From Cruorifilaria tuberocauda (lineage: Eukaryota > Nematoda > Chromadorea > Rhabditida > Onchocercidae), in assembly GCA_013365365.1 (NCBI GenBank), contig JABVXU010000098.1:91623-155622 (forward strand): DNA of 64,000 bases, in the 5' to 3' direction. Every line of letters starts with the position of its first letter. Position 1 is the first letter of the stretch. Below the pieces are notes generated by a model. It was not told the origin of the DNA, ran no database searches, and worked only from the letters and a program-made list of their open reading frames with translations. Both the position numbers and the translations under genes were made by a program. Shown one piece after another: positions 25,301 through 39,772 of this stretch.

Positions 25301-28300
25301 TGTTTTTTCCAAATGTTTCCCTCTTCTTCACGTTGTTCTATCCCATTCAAAATCTTAGAAAAGCACCTATTTTAGTAAATCTAACTCTTTGATACTACTC
25401 TTTCATCCCTGTTGTTTTTAGTTTTCTTTTTATGCATCTCTATGTTTTCCTTCGATCATACGGCATTCGAGAACAAAAAAATGAGGGAATTTCAAACATC
25501 ACGATTGTTTTGTAATTTCTCTTTCCTCATTCGGAAAATTTTCCTTCAATTGAACTTGATTTTCTCTTGCATACCTCTCTCCATCTATCTAGCAAAATTA
25601 CAAAAACGAATAATTATTTCAACAATATTCTATTTATTTTCAGAAGACAGAAGTTACCTTTAATTTTTCAATTTTTAAATTTTGTGTTGTTCAATTCAAA
25701 GGCCGGGCCGCGAAACATTTTGTAACACATCATTACAGCTCATATTTTATAATAGAGAACTTGTGGAGGCTATCGACATTATGACAATTTTTTACTTCTC
25801 GGTCGCGTATTTATGTTGGAAAATCTTTTAAAAGCTTTTTGTAAATCACTTAAAACAGCCACCGATTAAGCGAATCTCTCATAATTTGTATCTAAATTTT
25901 CTGACATATGAGTATGACGTCTATAAGGACGAACTTGAATCAATCTACATATGAGAGGAGTAAAAACTATGGAAGCAGGAAGAGGGAACAGAGAACAGAG
26001 ATCTTGATCTGTTCTGATATTCCTACACGACGAAGTTATATTCCAGTACATCAATCAACCATGATATAATTCTACCAGAGCTTAGTCAGAGCAGCAGTAA
26101 ATTTCGAAAATTGATGTATTCAATCAAGAGAAATAGAGTAGAGCAAAGCCAGCCTTTCAGGCATTCCTCGTTTTCAGCTTCCATCTCACATGCTTTCAAT
26201 CTTCGCTGTCGTAGAATCAATCATTCCGCTGTTTCTGAGCAAATCTTAACTCATAACTCAGTCTTCCAATACCCGAAACTATATATAATCGACATACATC
26301 AATCATCCAAGGAGGACTTTTTAGTTCATTCCAAAACGAGGACCACACCGCACATTTCATTCTTTTCACACATTTTTTAGAAAGCGTTTCTGATGCTCAT
26401 CTGAGCAGCATTCAGATTATTAATTGCTAATCAGATTTCTATCTTATTCCTTTCTTTTGGTCTATTTCTAGTTCGTTGAAAATTTAGTCATGAAAATATT
26501 TTAAGAAATGATTTGTACTTTCTTAAACACACAGAAGATTCCTCAATCCTTCATTTCAGACCTTCTTATTTAGTCAAATATGAAATTGGTTTTGAAGAAT
26601 CTAAGAGTAATATGATACCGATATAGTTCTTTCAGCTTTTTGGAAAACAATGTGTTTTCTTGATTAAGGATAACATGGCACTTTTTGCTTTTACGCCTCA
26701 ATCAACATCAATTCAAACTTCCACAGAAGTAAATCTCAGTATATTACTTTATTCTTTAAAAACGTTTTTTTCCATGAAAATCAAATTCTGTTAATAAATC
26801 AAAGCAAGAGAGCAAGATGATAGAATAAAGGATCTCACCGGTAGAAAGAACGGATAAAATAGTGGCAGCGGCCCATAAGTTGGAGACAGGGTGGCAGCCG
26901 AAAAGGTTGGAAAGGTTGGCGATGGCTTCACGAAAGCGCCGGGCTTCGAACCTGAAAGGAACATAAGCTTTGTAATTAAATGTATTGTGAATATATTAAA
27001 ATTCTAAAATTTAAGTGAAACTGATTATGTACAGCTGATAAATGATACAATTTCATAATGGCAAGCACATGATACCAAGCAACAAACTATTTTTTTAATT
27101 CATTTGATCTTAAAGATTATCAGTGATTGCAACAACGTGTAAGACTTGGAATTATTATAACGTTCAAAACACATAGTTCGTACTTGACAAAAGCTTTTTA
27201 CATGACATTAACAAGAGTTAGTAAAAATATCGTCATCAAGCAAAATAAATGAATTAACAGAAATTCTTATGGTAGAACGAGCAAGATATTGCGTACATGA
27301 TGGGATATGGCAATAATAGAGAAATTAAACAAAGAACAGAAAACTCGCTTCTCACAATCCGTTTATTGAAGACTAAGAAATGATGAAGCATAAAAGAATA
27401 ATTATCAGTGATAATGTCAGTTAGGTATCGTTATACGAATCCTTAATATTCTTAATCAAAACTGATAATTTTTTATATATTATGACATATTTCACAGCCA
27501 GCTCGCACATACTACAGATAAATTATCACAACGAAACGAGGTTTTTCAATATAAAAAAGCCAGATGTGACAAATACACAAGAAGTAAAAGGAAACGCCAA
27601 CACCTCGTAAAAGAAGTAGGGTCTATTTGTAGCTAAAAAAAATAAAAAATCAAAAATGAAAAATCCTCTATCAGTGGATTAAGGTATACAAATTACAATT
27701 CTTTTTTATAACACCGCTATGAAAAATAGACTAAATAAAAATTATTAGTGAAATTTTAACAATACTATACTCTCAGAACAAATGATTGCAGAAAAGAAAT
27801 GTATCATGCTGAAAAAGGCTATTGGTTTTCTTTGAGGATAAACTACGGTCTGCTAAATAGGAAACAACCTCCTGTTATAGTTCACTGCACTATCTTTCAT
27901 TACACTTATCAAATTCGTTGAATTTTGAAAGTTTTATTCTTGTTTTCACGAAAACTTCATCTTAACCTTATGTCTACTTCGAATTTATTCCTGCCCTTGT
28001 TACCATTTTAAACAAATTATTTTTGTCTGTCTATCTTTCAATATTATGATTTATCTTGTACCACGGTATCATCACTGTTATTCGTTATCACTTCCTCTTT
28101 CACTATCATTATATCACCACTATCCCACACTTACTAATTTCTATATGATGTCTACCTTTTCACTTAAAACGAAGCAGCGAACTGCTTATACAATACAGCT
28201 CAAAACGTATCGCTGTTAATATATGCACGAAAAGGGAATGAAGGATAAAATAGAACGGAACAACTAGCAGCTGTGCTGCTAACAACTCCTGAACATATAA

Positions 28301-30494
28301 GAACCAAAATGGGTATGAAGCACGAGAAAAGTGATGAGCTATGGTGCGAACATTACACATAGTTATTACAGAAACTGCCTCTTCCCTAAACTACTAAACT
28401 ACATTCTAAACTACATAGCAACTTCATCCTGTTCCTGGTTTGCGTGCAATGTGCCATAGGTTGGAATAATGACTATGAGCGCTTATAATACGGATAACTG
28501 ATTGGTCATGTAACATCATGTAAGAGCGAAGTCAATAAAAAACAAAAAGAGATTAAAAAGCAATAATAACATTCCATTTAGGTCCCTTAATTTGGCTAAA
28601 AAGCTATCAAAATAACGTCCCTATCTAAAACTTAATAACTCGAAATCATCCAAGGAAGTACCATAGTAAATCGAATTAAATTATATAAACAAACAAGGAA
28701 GAACGGAATATACAAGAGGTGCTCTGCCAAAGTCTTATGTTGGTTAACAAATTGAATCAACACCCGGTCCATAACTAAGTAGAGAACAAACAGCTAAATC
28801 GATTTTAAATTGTGTATATATTTAGAAGTGATGCATCAATTTTCAGTACAATGCCAAAAAGTACTAGAGACATTTCTATCCAAAGCTGAACTAGTACTAC
28901 ATGATTTGATTGTACTTGGAAAGTTCTATCAAAGTGTAGGCAATCTAAGATGCATTTAAATTTTCGTATCCGAGATGAAGTTTCTAGATATTCTGTTGAT
29001 TAATGAGGTTGCTTGCTGGTGGTAAAATGAATAATTACTGCTTTGACAAAAGTCAAACCGATAATGGAGGAGGATGGCGTCCTCGTTTCCAGTTCTGTCT
29101 CCAGGGCCACATCTTTTTTATCCTCTGTTAACTGATGAGACGACTGCGCTGTTTCTACGTCATCCGCATCATTCCTGCAAAATATATTCGTATTTTCAAT
29201 TTTTCAATTAATTTTTGCTGTTGGCAAGAAGCCTTTTAACTTCGGAAAGCTCCTAAAAATGACATTAAACATATTTAACAGTTCTTTACTTTATGTGGAC
29301 CGCATTATCATATTATATGTATATCCACATTTGAAGCTGGCTAAGAGCTAATCACCTGCTATTTCTATTATACAACTGTATAAAAACTTGATGCCAAACA
29401 TCGAGAAGAATTAGAGGATACAAAATGCGACGGAGAATATCACTCCAGAATTTGAAACAAGGCTTTATTTTTTAACAAACAAAATGAAAACCAGAGAGAA
29501 GAGAAGAGAAGTAAGTCACATCGTCTTATAAGGATTGTTCGCCAAAAATTGTCTTAACTAGGAAAATAAGAAACAAAAGATGCATTTTTCCTCACTTGTT
29601 TCTACTATATGAAAACTTTATGATGAAATGTTCAGAAAGCATACTCTCACTGGATGTAAAAAGTGCGATTTACACATCGTAAAAAGAAACATTACAGTCG
29701 CTTTAGCCTCAAGCATAAAAAAGTGCTATGTAGAACCGTGAAAATATTGATAGACCTTTGCAATTATGAGGATGTGTCTCATGAAAATTTTTTGGTAAAC
29801 ATCAAAAAGCTTTAGTAGAAATTTTCTGAGTATGTATAAAAAGTAAAGAAGTTACAATGGTTATAGAAATCCAAATGTATTTCAGAAAAAATATGATTTT
29901 AACAGCTTCCAAATGTTCTATAGGAAGATAAAAAAGCATAATTGTTGTATTTGAGGAAGATATCCAAGAAATTACGACATAACGGTACTTATAACGATGT
30001 ATTAACATGTCACACTCTAGTTTAAGAGAGGTTAAGCTTAGCTTTACCATTTAGACATACCTCTCCGAAGGATGTTTCTAGACAGGTCCGATGAAACAAG
30101 TTCCATGCAAATAAAGAAGCTGGTTTCACGCCTATTTTTACATTCTCAAAAAGTGAAAATGCAAACATGGAGAAGAAGGGAAGGTAAATAAAGGAGCAAT
30201 ATGGAAGACTAATAAAAACGGCTCTTCTCATGGAATTTGTTGCTGGCTGACAGAACATCCTCCTCCTCGCTTCCCCCCGCATTTCTTCCTCTCACTCATT
30301 CACCTATTTAAATTTTATGATTTCCGGAAGCGGAGAACATTGTAACGAAGTAAAAGACAAAAAAAGAAGGATAGGAAATGAATAGTATAACCTCTGCAAT
30401 ATCTAATTCTGAATAGCGGAATTATGGAGTGAAATTGGACAAACCTGCGGAAGACCTTCACTTCATCGGCGCCATCGTCAGCAGCGCTACTCAT
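22308..30494 (-). CDS. pop-1: TCF/LEF transcription factor with HMG box and C-clamp (POP-1 orthologue)
   Basis: Exons in transcript order: 30494-30445, 29174-29059, 26951-26839, 24448-24269, 24089-23829, 23564-23451, 23281-23116, 23026-22923, 22529-22308. They sum to 441 codons plus stop. The N-terminus ([17 protein letters not shown], then an acidic stretch with QLTEDKKD) matches the beta-catenin-binding segment of POP-1. The middle is proline- and alanine-rich with repeated SPTY/SPTF motifs. The HMG box spans two exons ([18 protein letters not shown] ... [19 protein letters not shown] ... [10 protein letters not shown]) and is followed by the basic tail KKKKRKR. A separate exon carries a C-clamp with four cysteines ([19 protein letters not shown]). 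The last exon is low-complexity with an alanine run. The family represses or activates Wnt targets with beta-catenin and sets sister-cell fates in nematodes. All joins are GT-AG except for ordinary phase changes. Confidence 0.95.
24449..30444 (-). other. Large introns of the pop-1 gene
   Basis: The introns at 24449-26838, 26952-29058 and 29175-30444 are far longer than any others in the window. No open frame in them fits the protein, and no nested gene is recognisable on either strand. Their size and position behind the first coding exons suggest regulatory content, which is inference. Confidence 0.55.
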
Positions 30495-33400
30495 AGCGGT
30501 GACTCCCCGCGGGATATCCACTGGAGAGATTGTCGGACAATATGCGGCCAACAATAACACCAACGGATATATGAGCAACAGTATTAATAATGACAGCAGT
30601 AAAAAGAGCCAAATGGCGATAATAGCAAGAAACGAATAACAATAACGAGAGGCAATGAGTAGGATAACCAGGGCCGGCAGTCAACCGACCCTTTTGGCTC
30701 ATTCAATCCGTCACAGGTGATGATGGTGGTAACCGCGGTCAAGCCAGGATAACTCCCAGATGATGTCTACACTGTTCCTTCTTCCTCCTGAGAGATGCCT
30801 GCAACATTACAATTACCTTACGACAAACATTCCCGTCAAAATTCGTCTCTCCATCTCCATAAAACTGTCCTTTCATCGGTCAGTCCGGTCCATCCCACTC
30901 AGTTAAGTACGGATCGGATCGGTTCCTCAGTCAGTTACAACCACTGCTAGCAACAGGGCAGACATACATAGAAAAACCTCCCTAAGATCCGCCCGTCTCT
31001 CGTTCTCTTCTCCAAATATCGCAAGAGAAGAAAAAAAAGTACTGCTTCATCGTTGTATTCAAGTGAAAGCAGAGATGGCAGAATGCAGAGAATCGCGGAG
31101 AGCTCGTAGTGGAAGAAAGAAAAAGAAAGAGGAACATCGAGCTATGTTATAGCCAGCTGAATAAATGGTCAGAACAGAGGAAGAGGAGAGGGAAAGGATG
31201 TGCTTTGTCCTTTGTACATGGGAAGGAAGGGATGCACACTCTGACAAGACAGACACACAGATACATAACACGTACATATAGATGCTCGAGTAAGAAAGAC
31301 GTCCGTCCTGAATTTTACGTGTGCTTCAGAGAAGCTGTACGCATAGAACGGCTCGCATTAAAATGATCTCCCCAGAGATTCCCAGATATTCCTATTCCTC
31401 TTCCCCTAATTTCCGCTTCTTTTGAAAAAGAGAACGGTATACACCATTTTCACTAATACCACAAACTCACGTAAGCGTCTTTCTCAACCGTACGTGTCAT
31501 TAGGAGCAACTAACATCGAGACAAGAGAATTTAATTGAAAATTTGTGGTGGATGATTTATTGCTTGTATAAAGCATCTGCTAAAGAGAGCGCACCGCGAG
31601 TATCGCGGGAATGATGAATGAAATGAAGAAGGTATAGAGAGAGGTTGATTGAGAACGATATCACTTAATATATGGTAAGGTAAAACGAGCATCTATCGTT
31701 CACTTTCATTCGGCATTATGCTTGTAACCATTTGCTATGAGGTAATTCAGTGGAAATTACCTTTGGGTAGTGCTTCAGAGTTACTTATTCAAGACTGTGT
31801 AATGAAGGCTTTATCCCACAATCAATCTCCCCGATCTCGAGAGATACGGACGTAGTGAGGTGCAGGTTGTAGAAGGGGTAGAAAGAGATAGTAGAAGGAA
31901 GGTATGCGGAAAGGATGAAGGGAGGGAGAAAGGAGAGCGGGAAGGGGAACAGCTGTAGTGTCCATTCAAAATATGAGGTGGAGGGGTCGTTAATAGGAAC
32001 CTCGAAAAGCTCCGACCTGTCACCCTTATCCTCCTCTGTTACACAGATAGTAGCGAAGAGAGGGGAAAGGGGACGTTCTACTTGGCGGGAACCTCTCTAT
32101 ACCACAAATGGATCTTTTTTACCAACTCCTTCCCTCTCTCCTTTTTCCTTTACCTCTTATCCACCTTCATCTCCTCCCTTCCCCTTAAAATTCAAAAATT
32201 TCACTACAGTGATACATAATCAGTTTTATACTGAAAAGAGAAAAAATCGGAAAAAAGGAAAGAGAAGGGCAAACTGATGAAATGATGCTAATAATTCTGC
32301 CTGATTAATGCTATTCCTACTTCCGAAAACTCATACTATCTGAAATAAGTTGCAAATTTCTACCCCCTCCAATAAATATACCATATCGGACAGCCTCTAA
32401 TGCAAAAAGTACTGTTACATTCTTCTTAGTATTGTGAGTTTTCTGTCTAACTTATTACTGTTATAACTTGATAAACCTTTCACTAGTTTGGTTACAGGGA
32501 AGAAATATTGTCGTTTTGCGTTATTCGAAACTTCATCGCAAGATAAGTTGCATTGCTTTGAATAGCAACGCTTTTGCAAATTTCAATACTCAGATATTCA
32601 TAGATGAAAAATAATTCGCAACATATCATATTTCAGGCAATTGACATAAATAAAATCCGCTTCTTCCTCACTCTTCTGACTAAAAATAGTAAGGGGCAAG
32701 ATAATTGCAGAAAAAACTCCGGTCAATTAATAATGGAAAGCAGCTAATCGTCTAACCAATGGAGGCACATATGGTAGAGAAAATGGAACAATTATCCGGT
32801 GAAGAAGATTCACCCGTTAAACCACCAACCAACTCCGTACTGCTCTTCCCCTTCTCTGCCCATTTCCATTCATCTCTAAACAGGCATTCAAATTACCTAC
32901 GTAATTCGGGACTGTTTAAAAATATGAGAAATGGAACCAGTGAATTCTTAAATTTGGCACTATGATCTATCTCTTTTTCTTGAGAATTTGAATTTTTCAA
33001 TGCGAATCGTTTCCCGAAGACCTTGAAAGAAAGAAATTCTCCCTCCAGTAGTATCCAGAACAAGTCTCCTCACTACTTCCTATCTATGACATTCATCGCA
33101 CAAACAAAGATAATGTCACTAATTGATATTGTCCACCAAAACAACTGCATGAATAGTTGAATTTTCTGTTGCATATATTTTTCAGAACCTGTTTTATCTC
33201 AGTCAGTTGACACTGTAGATAAAAGTTCTCATCAAATTATACCACATTATAACTATCATTGTACCATAATATTTAACTTACCTGGATATAAAGTCCCAAA
33301 AGCAATCCATCATTTAACATAATGAAACACTGATGCCGGAAATATGTAGACCTATTATGCTTCACCGCTCGTCTCTCTTCCTTCATTTTCTCTATCTTTT

Positions 33401-36400
33401 CTCTCTCATAATTTTCAAAATTCATTTTTATAAATGAAGAGGTAATATTACATAAAAAAGGAGCTGGCAAGAATCAGATCACATTTAATAGCGACAAGTG
33501 GCCATTAAAATGATAAACTGTTATGAGCATTCGCGCTCAAGCTCAATCTTAACTGAATACTGATATGGACTACGATGAGCTTCATTTGTTGAAATTGATA
33601 TTTGGCAATAGAGAAATATTGTTAAGAAAAAAACACAATGGCTGGAGTACTTTTGGTGTGAAATGATGGTTAAGGGTATCTCAAATTTTAATTTTGATAG
33701 GTGAAAATGATCCGAAAAAAAAAGAAAAGGGAGGCACAACTTTTATTTTGTTTTAGAAAACGAATCTAATTACAAATCTAATTTTCTGGTTGGTTACTAA
33801 ATTTGAAAAATTGGCCCAGCTGAAGTAACCGATTTTCCTAAGAATAAACAATTTTGATATTTGACAGATTTTAACCCTCATTAGAAAAAACTGAATCAAG
33901 GAAAAAGTGAATTAAACAAGAAAAACATGTGTTATATTGAAAAGATTATCGTAAGAATTGTAGATGGAAATTAAACAAAGTTCGTAACTGTAATGATAGC
34001 GAAATTGTATTTAATTTTTGGAAATAAAAGATGGTGCAGTTTCTTCTCATTGACTTCTGTAGTAGTAATAACTGGCAAATGCTTCTTTCTTGCTTCTTAT
34101 TGCTCCTTACCAGAAAAGCCAATTTATTTAAACTGCTTCCTTTTTATTTCATTTTAAATACTTTACAGCACGAATTATTATTAATAACATACCTTTTCAC
34201 ATATATTTTTTGGGTTTTTAAGATAATTTTGCATGCAAATGATAGCTTTCCCATAGGAAATCAATGTTATTATCTCTCAATCTCAACATCAGACCTATAC
34301 AATCTTCACCCATTCACCTTAATGTTTCATTAATCGCTCGAAATCTTTTACATATAAAGGGTAGATTCTGAAGAATGAAGAAAAATATAATGCCCAGAAA
34401 ATCTGATCTTACTGTGAATACTGCACTTGCTTCCCTTCATAAAATAATTGTCCAAGAACTAGGGACAATAACCCGATAAAAGATTTATGTTTATCTATGT
34501 ATTGCTTGCTTTTCCGCCTTATGCGTCCTTTTGCTGTTCATTGGCATTTTCCCGTCCAGAACTACTGAACAAAATCTGTTCCTCTCTAGATAGACAAAAC
34601 TTTGAACTGCTGTCATCAAATTCTTTTTGAACGACAAGAAGCGAAAAAGTAGGAAGCAGGGACGTTTAAATAGACATTTCAGATGGCGAAAAAATGGATT
34701 TTGGATAGTAATACCAAGGGATTAAAAATGCATTGATTTACTTGAATTCGTCATTGGCTTTACTTTGCATCGAAAATTCACCTTTTTTAGAGTGAAGAAT
34801 GAGCATTCCAGATAACAGAATGAGTTTCGCCATTGAGGTGAGTTTGTTTTTGTCAAATCTTTAGGTAATTTAGGGAAGTAAGAAGACAAACCGAGGAGAA
34901 AAGTTATCAGATAAGGAACAGAAGAATCGTTGAAAAAGAAACGAGAGGATATACAGCAATCATAAAAGAACTAAATTTTGAAGTTGCTTGAAGTCAGCGA
35001 ATACGACTTCCCAATGTCTATTTTTGATTTCAAATCAATTTAAAGCATATGAAAACAAACAACTAACACAAATTCTGGAAGCTATGAGTGAATGTAAATA
35101 GTAATGAGTTTCTGCTAATTTAATGTTCAGTGATAGCATCGTTTGTACTTCATGCTCAGTAAAATTGTAGGAAACTGATGTATTTTTATTTGCTTTTCCT
35201 ATTATGAAAAATATCAAATATGGAGTGATTTCGATAACAATCCGGTCACATTACCCACTTAATCAGTTAAGCGATTGTCAACGTCATATCATCGAATATT
35301 AAATATTATAAAATTTTCTAACCAGACAATTATATATCTCCCCAGAGAATATTAAAATAATCATGCAATTTCAATACGTTTCATGGAACTAACACTTCTG
35401 TTCCAATGAAGATCTTTTCGACAAATGCAATATAAAATTTGAATATACGAAATCAAAGCGAGGAAAGACAGCTGTTCAGTGTTAAATGATATCCATCCTT
35501 TCACTGTCAGATCGTAATCTCATTTTACTCTTTCATACTACCTACCTTCACAAGGGATGCACTGTCTTCGACAATGGCGCCTATATTCACTGTAAGATAG
35601 ACTATCTCGGTAGCACAACAAATGAATGTCCAGTTCTGATGAAGATTAAGTATGCCCAGCAGACCTTTCATATTAAATCCGAACTCATTAAAACGCACAA
35701 CTCTTAAGTCCTATGAAGACCGCTATAAAACTGTCAAATTTCTTAATGACAAATCAGGAAATAAAAAGTTATTTTTAGAAATGTTTGGAATTGATACTCA
35801 CTGTTATCATTTTAATAACCCATAGTAATATTATCTCTTAATCAACCTGATCTCATCCTTCCCATTTCTTCATACTTTCCTCTTCTCGCCTTTTGCTAAA
35901 TATTGTTTCATTTCGAATAGAACAAACATACGATGAACTAGATGTGTACTAGGAAATATTACTTTTTCATTATACGCATCAAAACTAACACTTTTTGTTG
36001 CTAAATATTAAAATATATTTTCTAAATAACTGGAATATTTGTGAGTAAAATAAAAATAAATTCGATTAAAAATATTTATCCTGAGATTAGACAATCATAA
36101 AAAAAATTTTGATCCAGAAATATTGATGGTACAGTCATTCCTAAAATGGAATTCCGAAAATTTCTGTAGTCCAAAATTTCTCGTGTCATTGAGCTTTAAT
36201 GCACGAAAGATAGTGGGAAGTTTAGGGAAGTTTAGAACCGTTGTAATGAGATAATTGACTGTATTTTAATGATATTGTTCTACCGTTTTTCAAATGCCTT
36301 CTCAACTAAACGATAATTTTTCACCTTTCATACTCAACAAGCGATTAAGCATTCTTTCTATGCCACTACTGTAATATTTGGCGACATTCGTTAATTTTTC

Positions 36401-38120
36401 CTATTTTCATACAAAAACAGAAAGAACAGGTGTAAATGTTTGAATAACAACTGAATGAATTCAAAGTAAACATATCTCATGTCCGAAAGAGATGCCTTGA
36501 TAGTCAATATAATAAAGTATTATAGTGACTTCTTGACCTCTAATTCGAGGCTCAAACTTTATTTTCTCTTCAAATTTAAGTAACTATGCTTATACGTTAA
36601 ACATTTCACAAATTAAAATCATTGAAATTATTAGAACATCACCATTTCTCATACCTTGCTAATTATCCGACCCATTTGCGAATAGCTCGATCTATAAAAT
36701 CAATTCACACCATACATCGTAACTTATAAAGCAAACGTACGTGAGCACATCCGCACGATGAGCGATTAGAGTAGCACGACAGTTTCCCTTCTCTCTGGTT
36801 TCGCTATTCTTCTTCTCTGACAATATATTGTTTGTGACGTCGAATATCTTTGCACTCTCCTATCCCGAAGAACACTCTCATTCCTATCAACCATTGCTAC
36901 TGACAGATGCAATGTCTTTCAATTCACTATCATTCATTGTCACACTTTTCAATATTTATCCATTGATTTTTTTGAGGAGTCCAGTAAGTTACGAGAAGTT
37001 AAGTAAGAATAGAAAGAGTAACGAGTAAGTTATAAGTTAAAAAAGAATTGAAGTAATTTAGAGTAAACTCTGCTGACATTCTGACAGCTTAACGGAAAGG
37101 ATGTTCAGCACCACGTATAATCAGATGTTCCATTATGTGTCGAACGAATTAACAATCATTGATCTGTGTCGATTATCACGTTGAAGTGAGATATATTCTG
37201 AGATAGAGTTATACAGTATATTTAAGAAGTAAAAAATGCTGAAAAGGACATAGCACTGTGACATTATTTCTTAGGTCTTATATTTGAATTAGTTAAATAA
37301 ATATATACGAGGAAATATAATAAAGGTGTTTGTTATATACGGAAGTTGGCCTGATGTCTTGCTTACATCTTTTGTAAAGACGAATCGGAAATGTTTTCAG
37401 TATGTGTCTTAAGTTCAGACGAAAATACGTGTTTTTTACTATATGAATATATGTATGAATATATGAAATAAAAGGGCAGCAATTTTGTACTCTAAAAATA
37501 GTATTTTTTAATTGATAGAATAATATTTTACCATCAACGATATTCATTTAAGTTATTCTCTAGTCCTCTCAAGCTTTGAAGCTTTTTTTAAAATAAGTTT
37601 CGAGATATCTCATTCTCCCACTAGCACATCTGTCTTTGCGCCAATATTATCCTCATTGGTTTGACTGATGACAAATCTTTTTTCTCGTATTAATATTTTA
37701 TTAGTATTTGACTATCAGGACAATATTTGACTCTTTTTTGGGCTATTTTTACTGCCGTAACATATTTGTAAGAAAAATTTTTAATAGGCAGAAAATAGTT
37801 GGAGAAAGCGGAAAAGCCAAAATATGAGTTGTGACTTATACCATTTCTGTTTCCACTACCTGTTGATATTACATTGTCTTTCTGTTTGTAAACTTTTAAA
37901 TCCCTTTTTTCCTGATATTTCAACCAATAGAGAGGGAATGAATATTTGGAGACAGAGGAATTATTCAAATCTGGATTGAAATATGCTTGCAAACCAATGT
38001 CAACTTATTCAGCAGACTTGCTATTATTTTCCTTGATCAATCAGCTAATATCATTATCCTTAAGCTTTCATAATTATTTGAGTGAAGAAAAATCGTTGTT
38101 GTCGTAAGTATGAGAAGGAT
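30495..38120. other. Seven-kilobase non-coding region upstream of pop-1 and tsg
   Basis: The region separates the divergent pop-1 and twisted gastrulation genes. The first kilobase beyond the pop-1 start (about 30.5-31.1 kb) is more GC-rich. A 'ctctccag' acceptor-like site lies roughly 30 bases before the pop-1 ATG and could be a trans-splice site. From 32.3 kb on the DNA is AT-rich with only short spurious frames. I see no RNA gene or mobile element. Confidence 0.55.
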
Positions 38121-38183
38121 ATGAGCAACGTGAAGATGTGCTCAACATATCTCACTAATCAGAATGATGTAATTCAGAATGAA

Positions 38184-39759
38184 ATGGTAGCAAATATTAT
38201 CGGATGGATGCTGCTGTTGGTGTTATGCACACTTCTGCAAGATCTTTTACTAGCAGCATTGGATTGCAACGAGACAGAATGTGGCCCTCGAGTGAGTAAA
38301 TGTATGCTACTGAAAGCTTGCAATTGTTCCATCAATCGTGACAGTATTTTGCATAACAACTGCTCTTGCTGCAATGAATGCATTCAGTGTCTTGATAAGC
38401 AATATATGCAGTGTTGCGCGTGTGTTGGTATGTCACCTTTTTCTTATTTATCAAATAATATCATTTAATGAATGCTATATAACTGATATTAATAAATGAA
38501 TGATATATGATTTTTTACTGCGTGAATACTCAGTTACACAAAGCATAATTAGAAGCATATCCTAATGGAGTTGTCATTACCGCTGAACGATTAAATTCTG
38601 TTAGGATTCCATTCAAAATATAAAAAAGAAGTGCTGTTGTGCGCTGTAAATATAATATTACGCGAATTATACAATAAATTGCATATTGGATAGTATTGAT
38701 AATGTTTAGTTTCATTTTTCTTTTTGCTATAAATAATATACAGCAGAGTTAGTAGAAAAGCGATCGAAATGTTCAACATGCCATTTCGTGTTTGTTACCC
38801 GAAAATAATGCACTGGCAGAACTTATATTTGCTCAGTTGATATTCAGCGTTGTCTATTTTTTATTATAGGACTATGTAATCCAAACAAAGAAGCATTACA
38901 TTTAAATAGTTATGTTGATCGATTCGATCAGGATGATGAAGATATTATTGTTTTCGACAAGGTCGCATTGTATGTTGTTCTTTTCAAAATACATTTCGAT
39001 ATGCCATAAATAGAGCACCTAGTTTGCTTTGTATATTTAGTCGGTTCATTTATAAATGCTCAGATTCTAAAGTAAATCTATAAGATCAAAATTTGCATTT
39101 TGTATTCAGTATAATTTATGTGCGATGATCTCATGTTTAAACTTGCTTTTAGCTTTAATTGACAATGTTGAACGACTGAATTACTGTACTTCATGCATGA
39201 ATGATATTCGAGTTAAAATGAATCTTCTTTAGAGTAAATAAAGTTGGCACAACTTACACATTTCCGGCCTTGCGTGAATACTCATTTGATCGGAGAGGTA
39301 TGTTCTTGCACTGTTGTAATCATGTGTTACTTTTTGTCCCGTCCCATTGACGCAGTTGAATTCTGCAGTCATCAAAATTATTAAGATTAAAAAGCGATGA
39401 AGAAATATAGGTCAAAATATGAAAATGCTGGAAAGGACTCACCGAGAGACGAATTGTACGGTAGTTTATCTTGATAAGTGTATGTCGCATAAGCAATGCA
39501 GTCGACAGTGTTTGGTGAGTTTAACTTTCTGTTTTTTTCTGCTTCTTCGCTTTATCTACAAATTAGTTCCTATCCTAAGTATGTAATTCAATTGATGTCA
39601 TTATAGATTCTTGGCGCATCGATGCTCCGGTGGTTTCATACAGGTTGTTGCGAATGCATAGGACATTCATGTCTTCCATATGGTTCAACAACAGCACGAT
39701 GTAAATATTGCACTGATTTTGATGACTCCTTTACGTTTGCTAGACAAACTGAGCTCTGA
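38184..39759 (+). CDS. tsg: Twisted gastrulation (TSG) BMP-binding protein
   Basis: Exons: 38184-38427, 38870-38961, 39233-39297, 39411-39514, 39607-39759. A signal peptide (IIGWMLLLVLCTLLQDLLLAA) precedes the N-terminal TSG domain: CNETECGPRVSKCMLLKACN, then CSCCNECIQCLDK and CCACVGLCNP. The C-terminal TSG domain is equally clear: NCTVVYLDKCMSHKQCS, then ASMLRWFHTGCCECIG and DYGS-like PYGSTTARC. Twisted gastrulation proteins are secreted and bind BMPs and chordin, tuning BMP signalling. The frame does not carry from the second to the third exon. An 8-base exon at 39064-39071 (ATTCTAAA between cag and gtaaat) would restore it. In-frame ATGs also occur at 38121 and 38136; 38184 is chosen because it opens the signal peptide. 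The poly(A) signal follows only 14 bases after the stop. Confidence 0.88.
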
Positions 39760-39772
39760 TTTTTCCACCAAC

